Source: PRS1 sp965250265
Lineage (GTDB): Bacteria; Bacteroidota; Bacteroidia; Flavobacteriales; Flavobacteriaceae
Assembly: GCA_965250265.1 (NCBI GenBank)
Contig: CBDFNO010000010.1
Coordinates: forward strand, 310,001 to 374,000
Direction of reading: 5' to 3'
DNA: 64,000 nucleotides
In this document: positions 25,317-32,997 of the stretch, piece by piece
Position numbering within the stretch: the stretch's first letter is position 1
Layout: each line of letters starts with the position of its first letter
Program-made: the position numbers and the translations under genes
Notes under the pieces: model-generated
The model's input: the letters and a program-made list of their open reading frames with translations, nothing else
Databases searched by the model: none
Told to the model about the DNA's origin: nothing

Positions 25317-27530
25317 ATGGAAGATTTATTAAAGGAATTTATATCATCCCCTACTTGGATTGGGTTTATTATACTATCCCTTTTAGGATTATTATTTCTA
25401 GTTACCAAAGTAATAGAATTTTATCAGTCGACAATAGCACCAAATATATATAAATGGCGTTTAGAACGAAAGAAAATAATTTTTCCTTCAATAGAAAAGC
25501 TGCTCGATGTTTCGAATAAAAAACCTGAATTGTTTAGAAACACAGGTCCAAAATTTATTGATTTTAAGAAGGGTTATATTTTCGAAAGAAAGGAATTGTC
25601 TTTAATTGTAAACATTCTGTCTAAGAATAGATTTGCACATATTGAAGGTGCTCCATCATCGGGTAAAACCGTTCTCACCTGGAATTATGCGGTAAAATCA
25701 CTAAAAAAATTTAAACAAATAATATATTTTGACCGTCCTAATAGTATTGATCAAAATTTTATTGACTTTTTAACTACGCCATTTGGATTAAAAAAAATGG
25801 ATAATCCAAAATCCCTAATCATTATTGATGATGCACATTTAGACACAGCGGCAACTTCAAATTTCTTTTGGAATATCTATAATAATTTAAGTCAAATAAA
25901 AATAATTATCATAAGTAGACCAATAAACTTGAGTCATATCGATGAAGAACTTTCTCAATTTATTTTTACAAATTATATGGAAACGATTGAAATTTCTGCT
26001 AATCATGCAATGATAGAAATGGTAGATTATTTCTCTCTAAATGTTTATAAGCAAAAGATTTCAAAAATCACAAGAAATAGTTTTATCAATGAATGTGGAA
26101 ACGATTTACTAATTCTTGGAAGATACTTAAAAGAATGGAATGGAAGTACAAGTATTAATTTTTCAAAACTTCATAATAAAGTTATTGATTCTATATACCG
26201 AGACATAGAAAATCTTAAGCAAAGAAATATTGATGCTGTAAAGGTTTTATTTATTGTAGGATTGTTTTATAGATTTGAAGTTCGTGTTGAAAAAACTTTC
26301 TTGCAAAAAACTCTGAACTTAAATGTTTTACCTCTAATTACAAATGGAACTTTGAAAATTGAAAATGATTTCATTTTTTTCTATCATTCTTCCATCGCAA
26401 AACTCTATTCCAATGCAATAAAAATAAAAAATCATAAAGATTACTCTGATATTATTAATCAGTATAAACCTTTTCCTTTAGGATTATTTAAAACCTATAT
26501 TCGGTCTAATCCTAGGAATTTTTGTGAATTAATTATAGGTATAAGAAAATCTCCTGATGTACTCAAAATGTTATTCAACACGAAAGAATTAATGCCAAAT
26601 TTTAGTTGTGGTCTTGAAAATGAGTATAATTTGAATCTAGCTGGTTGGACACTATATATATTAAAATCTATAGACAAGTCTAAATTATGGAAACTAATAG
26701 AATCTGTAAATTTCAGAAACTCTGAAGATGAGATTTTATCTAGGACAAACGCAAGTGATATTTCTCTTTTCATACATAATCTTTATAAAATAAGTTTAAC
26801 TAAAGGTGAAGAATGGTTGACATCTGCATCTACTGAAATATTATCTGAAAAAATATTCAGTTTACCACTGAAACGTCTACCTGGAACTCTTAATAAATTA
26901 AACAAAATTTCTAAAGAAAGATTTGAGGAAATAATAAATTTAACTGATCTAAATATTTTATGTGAGAAGATTTATAATGAAGAAAACATTGAAGACTTAA
27001 GATATAGTATTTATGTCTTTGGACGTATTCTTGGTGAACGAGTTTTGGTGAAAACTAACTCAAAAAAAGACTTCGCTGGTGAATATATTACAGCTGTTAC
27101 TTTTTATTGTGAAAAATTTAAAGTAACCAAGTATCTTTCCGGCCGAGGTCATAACATCCCATATTCGCATAGTGAACTACAAAAAAGAAAACATTGGATT
27201 TGGTTAGCCAAAAACAAATCTAAAGACGGTTATATTACAATAGATGACGGTGCAGTTACTGCATTAACACAAAGAAATTCTTTATTACCAGTTGGAGTGA
27301 AGAAAGTTAATGGCTCTTTCAAAATTGGAGACATCGTTGTGATAAAAAACACTTTTGACCTTACAGTAGGATTAGGTATTATGAATTTTTCTTCAACCGA
27401 ATTAAATATTGTCAAAGGGTTAAGGTCAGACGAAATTTTAAGTACAAAAAATATAACACCAAATAGAATTTGTGATAATGACCGATTAATCCGTCCTCAA
27501 AATATAGAAATAATAAAAGAGCACCTATAA
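25317..27530 (+). CDS. Membrane-anchored STAND-like NTPase with C-terminal ProB-type PUA domain
   Basis: 737 residues. In order: one transmembrane segment at about 13-31; a P-loop NTPase domain with Walker A GAPSSGKT at 111-118, Walker B SLIIIDDAH at 166-174 and a sensor-like IIIISRP at 196-202; a long helical region at about 230-600; and at about 624-710 a PUA domain of the kind found at the end of glutamate 5-kinase: IDDGAVTAL (642-650), SLLPVGVKKVNG, GDIVVI, NFSSTE (690-695) and KGLRSDEI (700-707). The NTPase part resembles STAND signalling ATPases, many of which defend against phage. PUA domains bind RNA. I know of no described protein with this combination. It has its own promoter, follows trmL, and is followed by a duplicated VF530 fragment. 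The defence role is inference. Confidence 0.85.
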   Translation: MEDLLKEFISSPTWIGFIILSLLGLLFLVTKVIEFYQSTIAPNIYKWRLERKKIIFPSIEKLLDVSNKKPELFRNTGPKFIDFKKGYIFERKELSLIVNILSKNRFAHIEGAPSSGKTVLTWNYAVKSLKKFKQIIYFDRPNSIDQNFIDFLTTPFGLKKMDNPKSLIIIDDAHLDTAATSNFFWNIYNNLSQIKIIIISRPINLSHIDEELSQFIFTNYMETIEISANHAMIEMVDYFSLNVYKQKISKITRNSFINECGNDLLILGRYLKEWNGSTSINFSKLHNKVIDSIYRDIENLKQRNIDAVKVLFIVGLFYRFEVRVEKTFLQKTLNLNVLPLITNGTLKIENDFIFFYHSSIAKLYSNAIKIKNHKDYSDIINQYKPFPLGLFKTYIRSNPRNFCELIIGIRKSPDVLKMLFNTKELMPNFSCGLENEYNLNLAGWTLYILKSIDKSKLWKLIESVNFRNSEDEILSRTNASDISLFIHNLYKISLTKGEEWLTSASTEILSEKIFSLPLKRLPGTLNKLNKISKERFEEIINLTDLNILCEKIYNEENIEDLRYSIYVFGRILGERVLVKTNSKKDFAGEYITAVTFYCEKFKVTKYLSGRGHNIPYSHSELQKRKHWIWLAKNKSKDGYITIDDGAVTALTQRNSLLPVGVKKVNGSFKIGDIVVIKNTFDLTVGLGIMNFSSTELNIVKGLRSDEILSTKNITPNRICDNDRLIRPQNIEIIKEHL

Positions 27531-27656
27531 AACCCAGCAGCTTACAAAGTATATAAAAAATTGAGGTTTAAGGCTAAAACGAAAGAATAAACACAAAATA
27601 ATGATTAGTTATAAACCGAAAAGTTAGTCCTTAAAAGTCACTACTTTTCATATGCC

Positions 27657-27760
27657 AGACCGCTAAACGAAACATCCAAAAATCAATCGCTTTTTGGTCG
27701 TTTTTTAAGTATCTCTAAATACATATTCTCCACTTTCGCTCTTGCCCAAGGTGTGCGTCG
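27657..27760. repeat. Direct repeat copy A (second copy at 31134-31238)
   Basis: About 104 bases shared with 31134-31238: the GTTAAAC-like cassette end plus the 3' end of VF530. It differs at several scattered positions, so it is not a recent duplication. It marks an old recombination junction. Confidence 0.8.
27683..27760 (-). pseudogene. Truncated duplicate of the VF530-family gene 3' end
   Basis: On the minus strand this encodes RRTPWARAKVENMYLEILKK and ends RPKSD-stop, matching the last 26 residues of the intact protein at 31161-31394 with two differences. The DNA match extends past the stop through AGACCGYTAAACGAAAC (27657-27673 against 31134-31150). The 5' part is missing: the match stops at 27760 and runs into a promoter. 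Confidence 0.85.
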
Positions 27761-27774
27761 TTAATATTATAAAC

Positions 27775-27803
27775 TTGACTTTAAAGAAAAACAGTTAACT
27801 TCG
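27775..27803 (+). promoter_or_regulatory. Second copy of the repeated accessory-gene promoter
   Basis: TTG at 27775-27777 and TAACTTCG at 27796-27803, 18 bases apart, within AACTTGACTTTAAAGAAAAACAG. Nearly the same sequence lies at 30016-30049. It precedes the 27847-28605 gene. Confidence 0.6.
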
Positions 27804-27846
27804 TTAACTCCTGTAAAATGCATTTAAATTTCTTTTACCTAAACAA

Positions 27847-28605
27847 ATGGAATCAAAACAAGCCACTTCAATTAATGAGGTCATTACAATTTTAGATGAA
27901 ATTATACTTGAATCTGAAAAAAACAAAGATCCTTCAGGTTACTTCGCAGCTCTGTACAGAAAGGTAACCCTAAAAGTTAAGGAAGGAATTAAAACTGGTT
28001 ATTTTGAAGATGGTGAAAGAATGGAAAAATTAGATGTAATTTTTGCCAATAGATATATTAACGCTTATTATATAAATCAAAGAAAAGGAAATAATACACT
28101 TTCCTGGAAAAAAGCTTTTGACCTTTCTGCTAAATATTGGCCAATTGTTTTACAACATTTGCTTATTGGAATGAATGCACATATAAGTCTTGATTTAGGG
28201 ATTGCTGCAGCCCAGGTTTCAAAAAATAAAAACATAGAAGATTTAAAAGGCGACTTTAATAAAATTAATGACGTTTTATCTTCATTGGTTGTTAAAGTGG
28301 AAAATGATCTATCCAAAATTTGGCCTAACTTAAAATATATTTTAAAATTGTCTAAAAAAATTGACAACTTCCTAATTGACTTTAGTATGGGAATAGCAAG
28401 AGATAAGGCTTGGGAATTTGCCAAAAGCATATCCAACAAATCGAATGAAGAAATTGTGAATCTAATTAAAATTAGAGATGAAAAAGTAGCTAAAAACACA
28501 AAGATTATTAACCAACCAGGGAAAATTGTAAAAATTATCTTTGTAATAATTAGAATTGGAGAACGTGGTACAATAACATCAAGAATAGATGAATTAAAAA
28601 ACTAG
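27847..28605 (+). CDS. DUF5995-like helical protein of unknown function
   Basis: 252 residues, mostly helical, no signal peptide. Segments FANRYINAYYINQRK, SWKKAFDLSAKYWPIVLQHLLIGMNAHISLDLGIAAA and the C-terminal FVIIRIGERGTI resemble the DUF5995 family, as I recall it. The HLLIGMNAHISLDL stretch with two His and an Asp could bind a metal. It stands alone behind a copy of the repeated promoter inside the trmL-VF530 hotspot. No function is known. Confidence 0.75.
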   Translation: MESKQATSINEVITILDEIILESEKNKDPSGYFAALYRKVTLKVKEGIKTGYFEDGERMEKLDVIFANRYINAYYINQRKGNNTLSWKKAFDLSAKYWPIVLQHLLIGMNAHISLDLGIAAAQVSKNKNIEDLKGDFNKINDVLSSLVVKVENDLSKIWPNLKYILKLSKKIDNFLIDFSMGIARDKAWEFAKSISNKSNEEIVNLIKIRDEKVAKNTKIINQPGKIVKIIFVIIRIGERGTITSRIDELKN

Positions 28606-28660
28606 TCTTTAATGGATATTTCTATAATTCATAAAAGCATCAAATTGTATTGATTCTCAT

Positions 28661-29242
28661 TTACCATTCTTTTAACAAACAATAATCTACTTTTTTATTT
28701 CGTTCCCAAGCTGCATTTATCCAATTCCTATAATCACTCATTACATTCATTACCTGACAACCATAAGACCAACCTCCTATTTTAGTTCCTATTTTTTTAC
28801 TAAAAGGATCATAACTTACACCATGTTGATTACAGTTTTGATTGCCTTCATGCAACTCACCTTGTTCTTCACATTTTCCATCTTTATCTTTATCTCTATA
28901 AAATTTAATCGGTGCAACTTGTCTCAAAGCCTTCATTCTACCTCTATGGTATCCTGGTTCGAATAAGTCCTTATAAAACATATTTGTTTTCCATACTAAT
29001 GCTCCTGGCAGTCCCTTTTCGGCAAAATGTTTTAAAACCGTAAGTCCAGGGTTTGTCGTGCCAGAAGTAACCATTACAAAATGTCCACCATCAAAAATGT
29101 AGAACTTATCATCAAATAGATCAGTGGCATCTTCTACCGATTGTACACCAACTAAAAGGTATTTATCTGCCATTATTTTACCGCCTACGGATTTAACTCT
29201 ATCGAGTATTTGCTTATCTGTATAAGATTTTACATTAGTCAT
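28661..29242 (-). CDS. Unknown protein with an SxGCQ motif, possibly L,D-transpeptidase-like
   Basis: 193 residues, no signal peptide. The pattern YLVGVQS, DDKFYIFDG, TSGTTNPG, GYHRGRMKALRQ (97-108), KFYRDKDKDGKCEE and GGWSYGCQVMN (156-166) resembles a family seen in phage and prophage genomes of Bacteroidota whose GH-R-G...R-D...H...S-x-GCQ layout recalls the His/Ser-x-Gly-Cys active site of YkuD L,D-transpeptidases. Cys162 would be the nucleophile and His140 a candidate partner. It is the second gene of a minus-strand pair with the SLATT-like membrane protein. Catalytic role is inference. Confidence 0.7.
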   Translation of the reverse strand: MTNVKSYTDKQILDRVKSVGGKIMADKYLLVGVQSVEDATDLFDDKFYIFDGGHFVMVTSGTTNPGLTVLKHFAEKGLPGALVWKTNMFYKDLFEPGYHRGRMKALRQVAPIKFYRDKDKDGKCEEQGELHEGNQNCNQHGVSYDPFSKKIGTKIGGWSYGCQVMNVMSDYRNWINAAWERNKKVDYCLLKEW

Positions 29243-29368
29243 ATTTATATAGTTTTACTTGTTTTTTTATTCTAAAATTATCAAAATTGTATATTGTACA
29301 CCATTCCTTCAATTTTAGTAGGCAATAATATAAATAAACTTGAGGTTAATCTATAAGTATCTCTCACA

Positions 29369-29863
29369 TCAAACCACATTATCTGTTTCGCTCGTGTCAT
29401 CAGTGCTGGGTTTTCCAATACCAAGCATTCTTTCAAAAAATCCTTTACTCTCATTAATTACGAAACCATTTAATTTATCTACTTCCTCAATAAAATTTCG
29501 TTTATCAATGGGTGTAACCAAATACCTATCATGTTCCTTTTCCAAGTATTGTGCAGTGAGAACCATATTTTGCCAGGTGCTTCCCCATTGGAAACTCTGA
29601 GAAAATCCGGCTACTATAGTCAATACAGCAGCCAAAATCGGAGTCCCCAATTCAAATGTAGTTTTCAATCCAAAATCAACAATTATTTTAGATGATGTTA
29701 ATGATGCAATTAATGTTACTAAAGCGCCTATAATTACAGTAAATGATCGAGTTCTTTTATACCATCTCTTATTTGCTCTACTCGCATTCCAATAATAATT
29801 TATGGCCTTCTTATATCTCTGTTGGATGTGCTTATCCATACCATTTTCGTTTTGTATATCCAT
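29369..29863 (-). CDS. SLATT/DUF4231-like two-transmembrane protein
   Basis: 164 residues. It begins with a charged helix (QRYKKAINYYWNASRANKRWYKR), followed by two hydrophobic spans at about 41-59 and 73-91 and a cytoplasmic tail with WGSTWQNMVLTAQYLEKEHDRYL. This matches the DUF4231/SLATT layout, a predicted pore-forming effector often encoded beside nucleotide-sensing or protease-like partners in bacterial conflict systems. Here the neighbour is the SxGCQ-motif protein 126 bases downstream. No SMODS, SLOG or other sensor gene is adjacent. An effector role is inference. Confidence 0.78.
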   Translation of the reverse strand: MDIQNENGMDKHIQQRYKKAINYYWNASRANKRWYKRTRSFTVIIGALVTLIASLTSSKIIVDFGLKTTFELGTPILAAVLTIVAGFSQSFQWGSTWQNMVLTAQYLEKEHDRYLVTPIDKRNFIEEVDKLNGFVINESKGFFERMLGIGKPSTDDTSETDNVV

Positions 29864-29921
29864 TTTATTCTTAATTGATTAGTGTTTTTAATAGCATAAT
29901 TATCAACAATATACAACATTA

Positions 29922-30015
29922 ATATTCCTAACCATAAAGTGAATATGTTAGAGGTCTTAATTTAGCAAATGCATTAAGTGTTATTATTTATGAAGGATTA
30001 AAGCAAATTTCTTAA
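29922..30015 (+). pseudogene. Diverged fragment of the trmL 3' end (copy 2)
   Basis: Plus strand from about 29938 encodes EYVRGLNLANALSVIIYEGL, then KQIS and TAA at 30013-30015, matching the last about 24 residues of TrmL (KHVRSLNLANAVSVVVYEGL in the intact gene). There is an in-frame stop just upstream, and homology is weak but visible back to 29922. Many silent and replacement changes mean it came from another strain or species. Confidence 0.88.
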
Positions 30016-30018
30016 AAC

Positions 30019-30049
30019 TTGACTTTGAACAAAAAAACAGCTACCTTCG
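30019..30049 (+). promoter_or_regulatory. Third copy of the repeated accessory-gene promoter
   Basis: TTG at 30019-30021 and TACCTTCG at 30042-30049 with 20 bases between. It starts within 4 bases of the trmL-fragment stop, the same arrangement as at the intact trmL (25212 and 25219). Confidence 0.6.
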
Positions 30050-30103
30050 TTTAACTACTGACCATATCAAAACATTGGCGTTAATTATAAAAACATACAA
30101 ACA

Positions 30104-30991
30104 ATGAAAAAATTATTAAAATTCATTCTCACAATTATAATTATCGGTGGTGGGTTCTTTCTTATTGATTATTTTAAAATAAATTCTAATAAAACAGATA
30201 ATAATATAGTTCAGATTTCTGAAGAATCTTTTCGTGCTATTGAAAAATTTGGTGAAATTGAAAATACCAATCAAAAATCACGACACGATTTTGGAAGAAG
30301 ACAGGGTGTTTGGGAAAACGATAGAATTGAAATCTATAACTATAATCAACAAATTGTTTTAAGAAAAAACTATAGATCTGAAGGAACTGTATTTTCTTCA
30401 GTAGAATTTGAGTATAATAAAACTAATAATCTTATTAAGGAAAGAGAATTCCGAAATGGCAATCTTGATGTTGTTAGAATGTATAAATACAATAATGATG
30501 GAAATTTACAAATTATCGACAGTCATGATTCAAATGGCAAACATCTGATAAAAGGAGAGTATAAATATGATTCCAAAGGTAATAACATTGAAGAACTTTT
30601 TTTTGGTAGTGATGGTAAATTGATGATAAAGCATGTTTTTGAATACGACAATCGAGGTAATAAAATTGAAGCCATCAATTCATATGATGGTTTTGATAAT
30701 AATCGTGTCATTTATACATATGATGATGAATCTAATTTAATTGAAGAGAAAGAATATGATAAGAATGGTAAATTAACTGGTAAAAAGTCATTTAGTTATG
30801 ATAAAGAAAACAACATTGTTGAAGAAATTATATATGGTTTGAAAACAGATGAAAATGATAAATGGACTTATGAATATAAATATGACACAATGAACAATTG
30901 GATTGAAAGAACTGATTTCAGTGATAATGTTCCGAAATATATTGTCAAAAGAAAAATTAAATATTATGGAGCTAATAAAAAGAAAGATTGA
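30104..30991 (+). CDS. Membrane-anchored YD-repeat-like protein
   Basis: 295 residues. An N-terminal hydrophobic segment at about 5-25 is a signal anchor. From about residue 95 to 285 there are repeated units of about 20-24 residues with the pattern Y-x-Y-D-x-x-G-N-x-I-E-E, for example YKYDSKGNNIEELFF, FEYDNRGNKIEAINS and YTYDDESNLIEEKEY. These are RHS/YD-type beta-hairpin repeats, as in extracellular binding or toxin-shell proteins. There is no toxin domain. It is bracketed by inverted repeats (TTGGCGTT at 30075, AACGCCAA at 31012) like a gene cassette. Confidence 0.75.
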   Translation: MKKLLKFILTIIIIGGGFFLIDYFKINSNKTDNNIVQISEESFRAIEKFGEIENTNQKSRHDFGRRQGVWENDRIEIYNYNQQIVLRKNYRSEGTVFSSVEFEYNKTNNLIKEREFRNGNLDVVRMYKYNNDGNLQIIDSHDSNGKHLIKGEYKYDSKGNNIEELFFGSDGKLMIKHVFEYDNRGNKIEAINSYDGFDNNRVIYTYDDESNLIEEKEYDKNGKLTGKKSFSYDKENNIVEEIIYGLKTDENDKWTYEYKYDTMNNWIERTDFSDNVPKYIVKRKIKYYGANKKKD

Positions 30992-31011
30992 CAATTTTAA
31001 ACTCAATAACA

Positions 31012-31147
31012 AACGCCAACAACGTGTATAATTCATTGCTAGTACTTGCCTACTTCTGAAAATCCTCGCGGATTTTCTTATTCGGTTTGTATTTGCTAAA
31101 TTAGTTGCTTAAACACGCAACTAACCATACACAAGACCGTTAAACGA
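31012..31147 (+). repeat. attC-like imperfect palindrome downstream of the YD-repeat gene
   Basis: It begins AACGCCAACAACG and ends CCGTTAAAC, the latter fitting the integron core GTTRRRY. Outer arms GTGTATAATTCATTGC (31024-31039) and GCAACTAACCATACAC (31117-31132) match as inverted repeats at 12 of 16 positions. The centre is a perfect 8-bp hairpin GAAAATCC-TCGC-GGATTTTC (31058-31077). The overall length of about 136 bases is like long attC sites. No integron integrase is in the window. Confidence 0.6.
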
Positions 31148-31238
31148 AACTTCAAACAAATCAATCGCTTTTTGGTCGTTTTTTAAGCATTTCCAAATAC
31201 ATATTCTCTACTTTAGTTCTTGCCCAAGGTGTTCGACG
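31134..31238. repeat. Direct repeat copy B (first copy at 27657-27760)
   Basis: Contains the end of the attC-like palindrome and the 3' end of the intact VF530-family gene. See 27657-27760. Confidence 0.8.
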
Positions 31239-31394
31239 CAAAAATTTTAAACTGGATTTTACTGAAGGGTTGTGAGTAAAACAACGAATATTTATATTAA
31301 ATCCTAAATATTCCCAACCGTAATGCTCAACCAGATCATTTATTATTTGTTCTAGTTTTACGCCATGCAAAGGGTTATTGGGTTGAGATTCCAT
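31161..31394 (-). CDS. VF530-family putative DNA-binding protein
   Basis: 77 residues, complete VF530 (DUF2132) domain: NPLHGVKLEQIINDLVEHYGW, FTHNPSVKSSLKFLRRTPWAR and KVENMYL. Structures of this family suggest a DNA-binding helical fold; the role is unknown. Its ATG overlaps the stop region of the broken DEAD-box helicase gene, so the two are one transcription unit. Its 3' end is partly duplicated at 27683-27760. Confidence 0.92.
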   Translation of the reverse strand: MESQPNNPLHGVKLEQIINDLVEHYGWEYLGFNINIRCFTHNPSVKSSLKFLRRTPWARTKVENMYLEMLKKRPKSD

Positions 31395-32660
31395 TAACGT
31401 CTTCTTCCTTGATTTTGATTTGAACCACCTCTTCTTCTATTTCTACTATTACTTCTATTAGAAGGTGTAGAATTTTTTGGTCTTCTAGAATTTTGCTGCT
31501 TTTTTTGAGGTTTGTTTGGCTCGTTTGGATCTGGTTCAAAACCTTCTACAATTTCAACTGGAATTTTTAAACCAACCAGTTTTTCAATATCTCTTAAATA
31601 GCCCTGTTCTTCTCCACAAACTAAAGATATAGCTTCTCCACTTGCTCCAGCTCTTCCTGTTCTACCAATTCGGTGTATATAATCTTCAGAAATATTAGGT
31701 AATTCAAAATTCACAACATGAGGTAATAATGGAATATCTAAACCACGAGCAGCAATATCTGTAGCAACAAGAACTCTAACAGTACTCATTTTAAAACCTG
31801 CTAATGCTTTTGTTCTTGCACCTTGACTTTTATTTCCATGAATAGCTGCTGCTGTAATTCCAGCGCTAATCATTTTTTTACACAATTTATTAGCACCATG
31901 TTTTGTTCTGGTAAACACCAAGACTTGTTTCCAATCACCTTCAGAAATTAACTTAATAATTAAGTCTGTTTTTTTTACTTTAGCAACTCTATATACTTTT
32001 TGTTGAATTGACTCTACAGTAGAGTTTTCAGGCGTAGCCTCAACTAACACTGGATTTTTTAAAATTCCGTAGGCGAGTTTTTTTTATATCTTTTGAAAAC
32101 GTTGCCGAAAACATTAAATTTTGACGTCTTGAAGGCATTAATTTCATTATGCGTTCAATATCTCTCAAAAATCCCATATCAAGCATACGATCTGCTTCAT
32201 CTAAAACTAATATTTCAATTTTAGATAATGATAAAATATTCTGATTTTCTAAATCTAATAATCTACCAGGAGTTGCTACCAAAATATCCATTCCACGTCT
32301 AAAATGAGCAACTTGAGGTCTTAGACTTACGCCTCCAAAGATAACTGCAGATCGTAAATCTATAAACTCGCTATATTCCCTAACATTAGTATAAACTTGT
32401 GCAGCTAATTCTCTTGTTGGTGTTAAAATTAAAGCTCGAATAGGTCTATACCTTAATGGTTGGTCTTGAGAAAGTAATTGTAATAAAGGCAAAACAAAAC
32501 CTGCTGTTTTTCCAGTTCCTGTCTGTGCTGATGCTAAAATATCTTTTCCTTGTAAAATTGGAGGTATTGCTAATTCTTGTATTGGCGATGGTGTTTCGTA
32601 ACCTTTTTTGCTAATAGCTTTTAATAAGGCATCAGAAAGACCTAATGGTTTAAATGACAT
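31394..32660 (-). pseudogene. DEAD-box RNA helicase interrupted by a one-base frameshift
   Basis: The N-terminal part (ATG at 32660) has the Q motif, Walker A SAQTGTGKT, PTRELA, VATPGR, DEAD, and SAT. It runs into IKKTRLRNF and stops near 32040. The C-terminal part in the next frame (to 31394) has VFTRTKHGANKL, ATDIAARGLDI and HRIGRTGRAG plus a basic RGG-like tail. At 32078-32085 there is a run of eight T (eight A on the coding strand). Seven would give IKKLAYGILKNPVLVEATPE and one continuous protein of about 420 residues. It is either a homopolymer error, polymerase slippage, or a true pseudogene. RhlE-type helicases act in ribosome assembly and RNA turnover. Confidence 0.88.
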
Positions 32661-32997
32661 ATAAATTGTTTACAAAATGACAATTTATTTATTGCGTCAT
32701 TTTAAAAGTAGTTGCAAAGATACATCTAATTTTTCTTTGTACTAAAGTTTATCAAACCGTAAAGCCAGAAATCAATATCAAAAAACCATAAAGACAAACT
32801 TTATAAAATACCTTTATTTAGCAAACATGTTAGAAGCCTTAATTTAGCAAATGCTGTAAGTATTGTTGTTTATGAAGGCTTAAAGCATTCATCAAATTTA
32901 TCTGTATAAACTGTTAAACCTAAAATGACATAGATTTCTAAATATATTGTATTTTTAACTTCATAAAAACTAACGCTTAACAATAAAAACTCTTACA
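32661..32997. other. 337-base gap holding the helicase upstream region and trmL fragment
   Basis: 32661-32765 is the upstream region of the leftward helicase, with no clear motif beyond AT-rich sequence. 32766-32909 is the third trmL tail. 32910-32997 leads into the GMC oxidoreductase gene. Confidence 0.6.
32766..32909 (+). pseudogene. Diverged fragment of the trmL 3' end (copy 3)
   Basis: Open plus-strand frame encoding QKSISKNHKDKLYKIP, then LFSKHVRSLNLANAVSIVVY and EGLK, ending in TAA at 32907-32909. It corresponds to about the last 40 residues of TrmL, including the SAM-knot segment, with the same order and no start codon. It is closer to the intact gene than copy 2 but still clearly diverged. 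Confidence 0.9.

Larger units (their letters stand above)
27531..27846. other. 316-base gap: cassette end, VF530 fragment and promoter
   Basis: No complete gene. It holds a short cassette-end-like stretch with AGACCGCTAAACGAAAC (27657-27673), the truncated VF530 fragment (27683-27760), and the promoter at 27775-27803. The remaining bases show nothing I can name. Confidence 0.6.

Noticed and set aside
25213..32997. Insertion sequence or phage integrase in the hotspot
   Set aside because: No transposase or integrase frame is present, and I saw no tandem repeat array.
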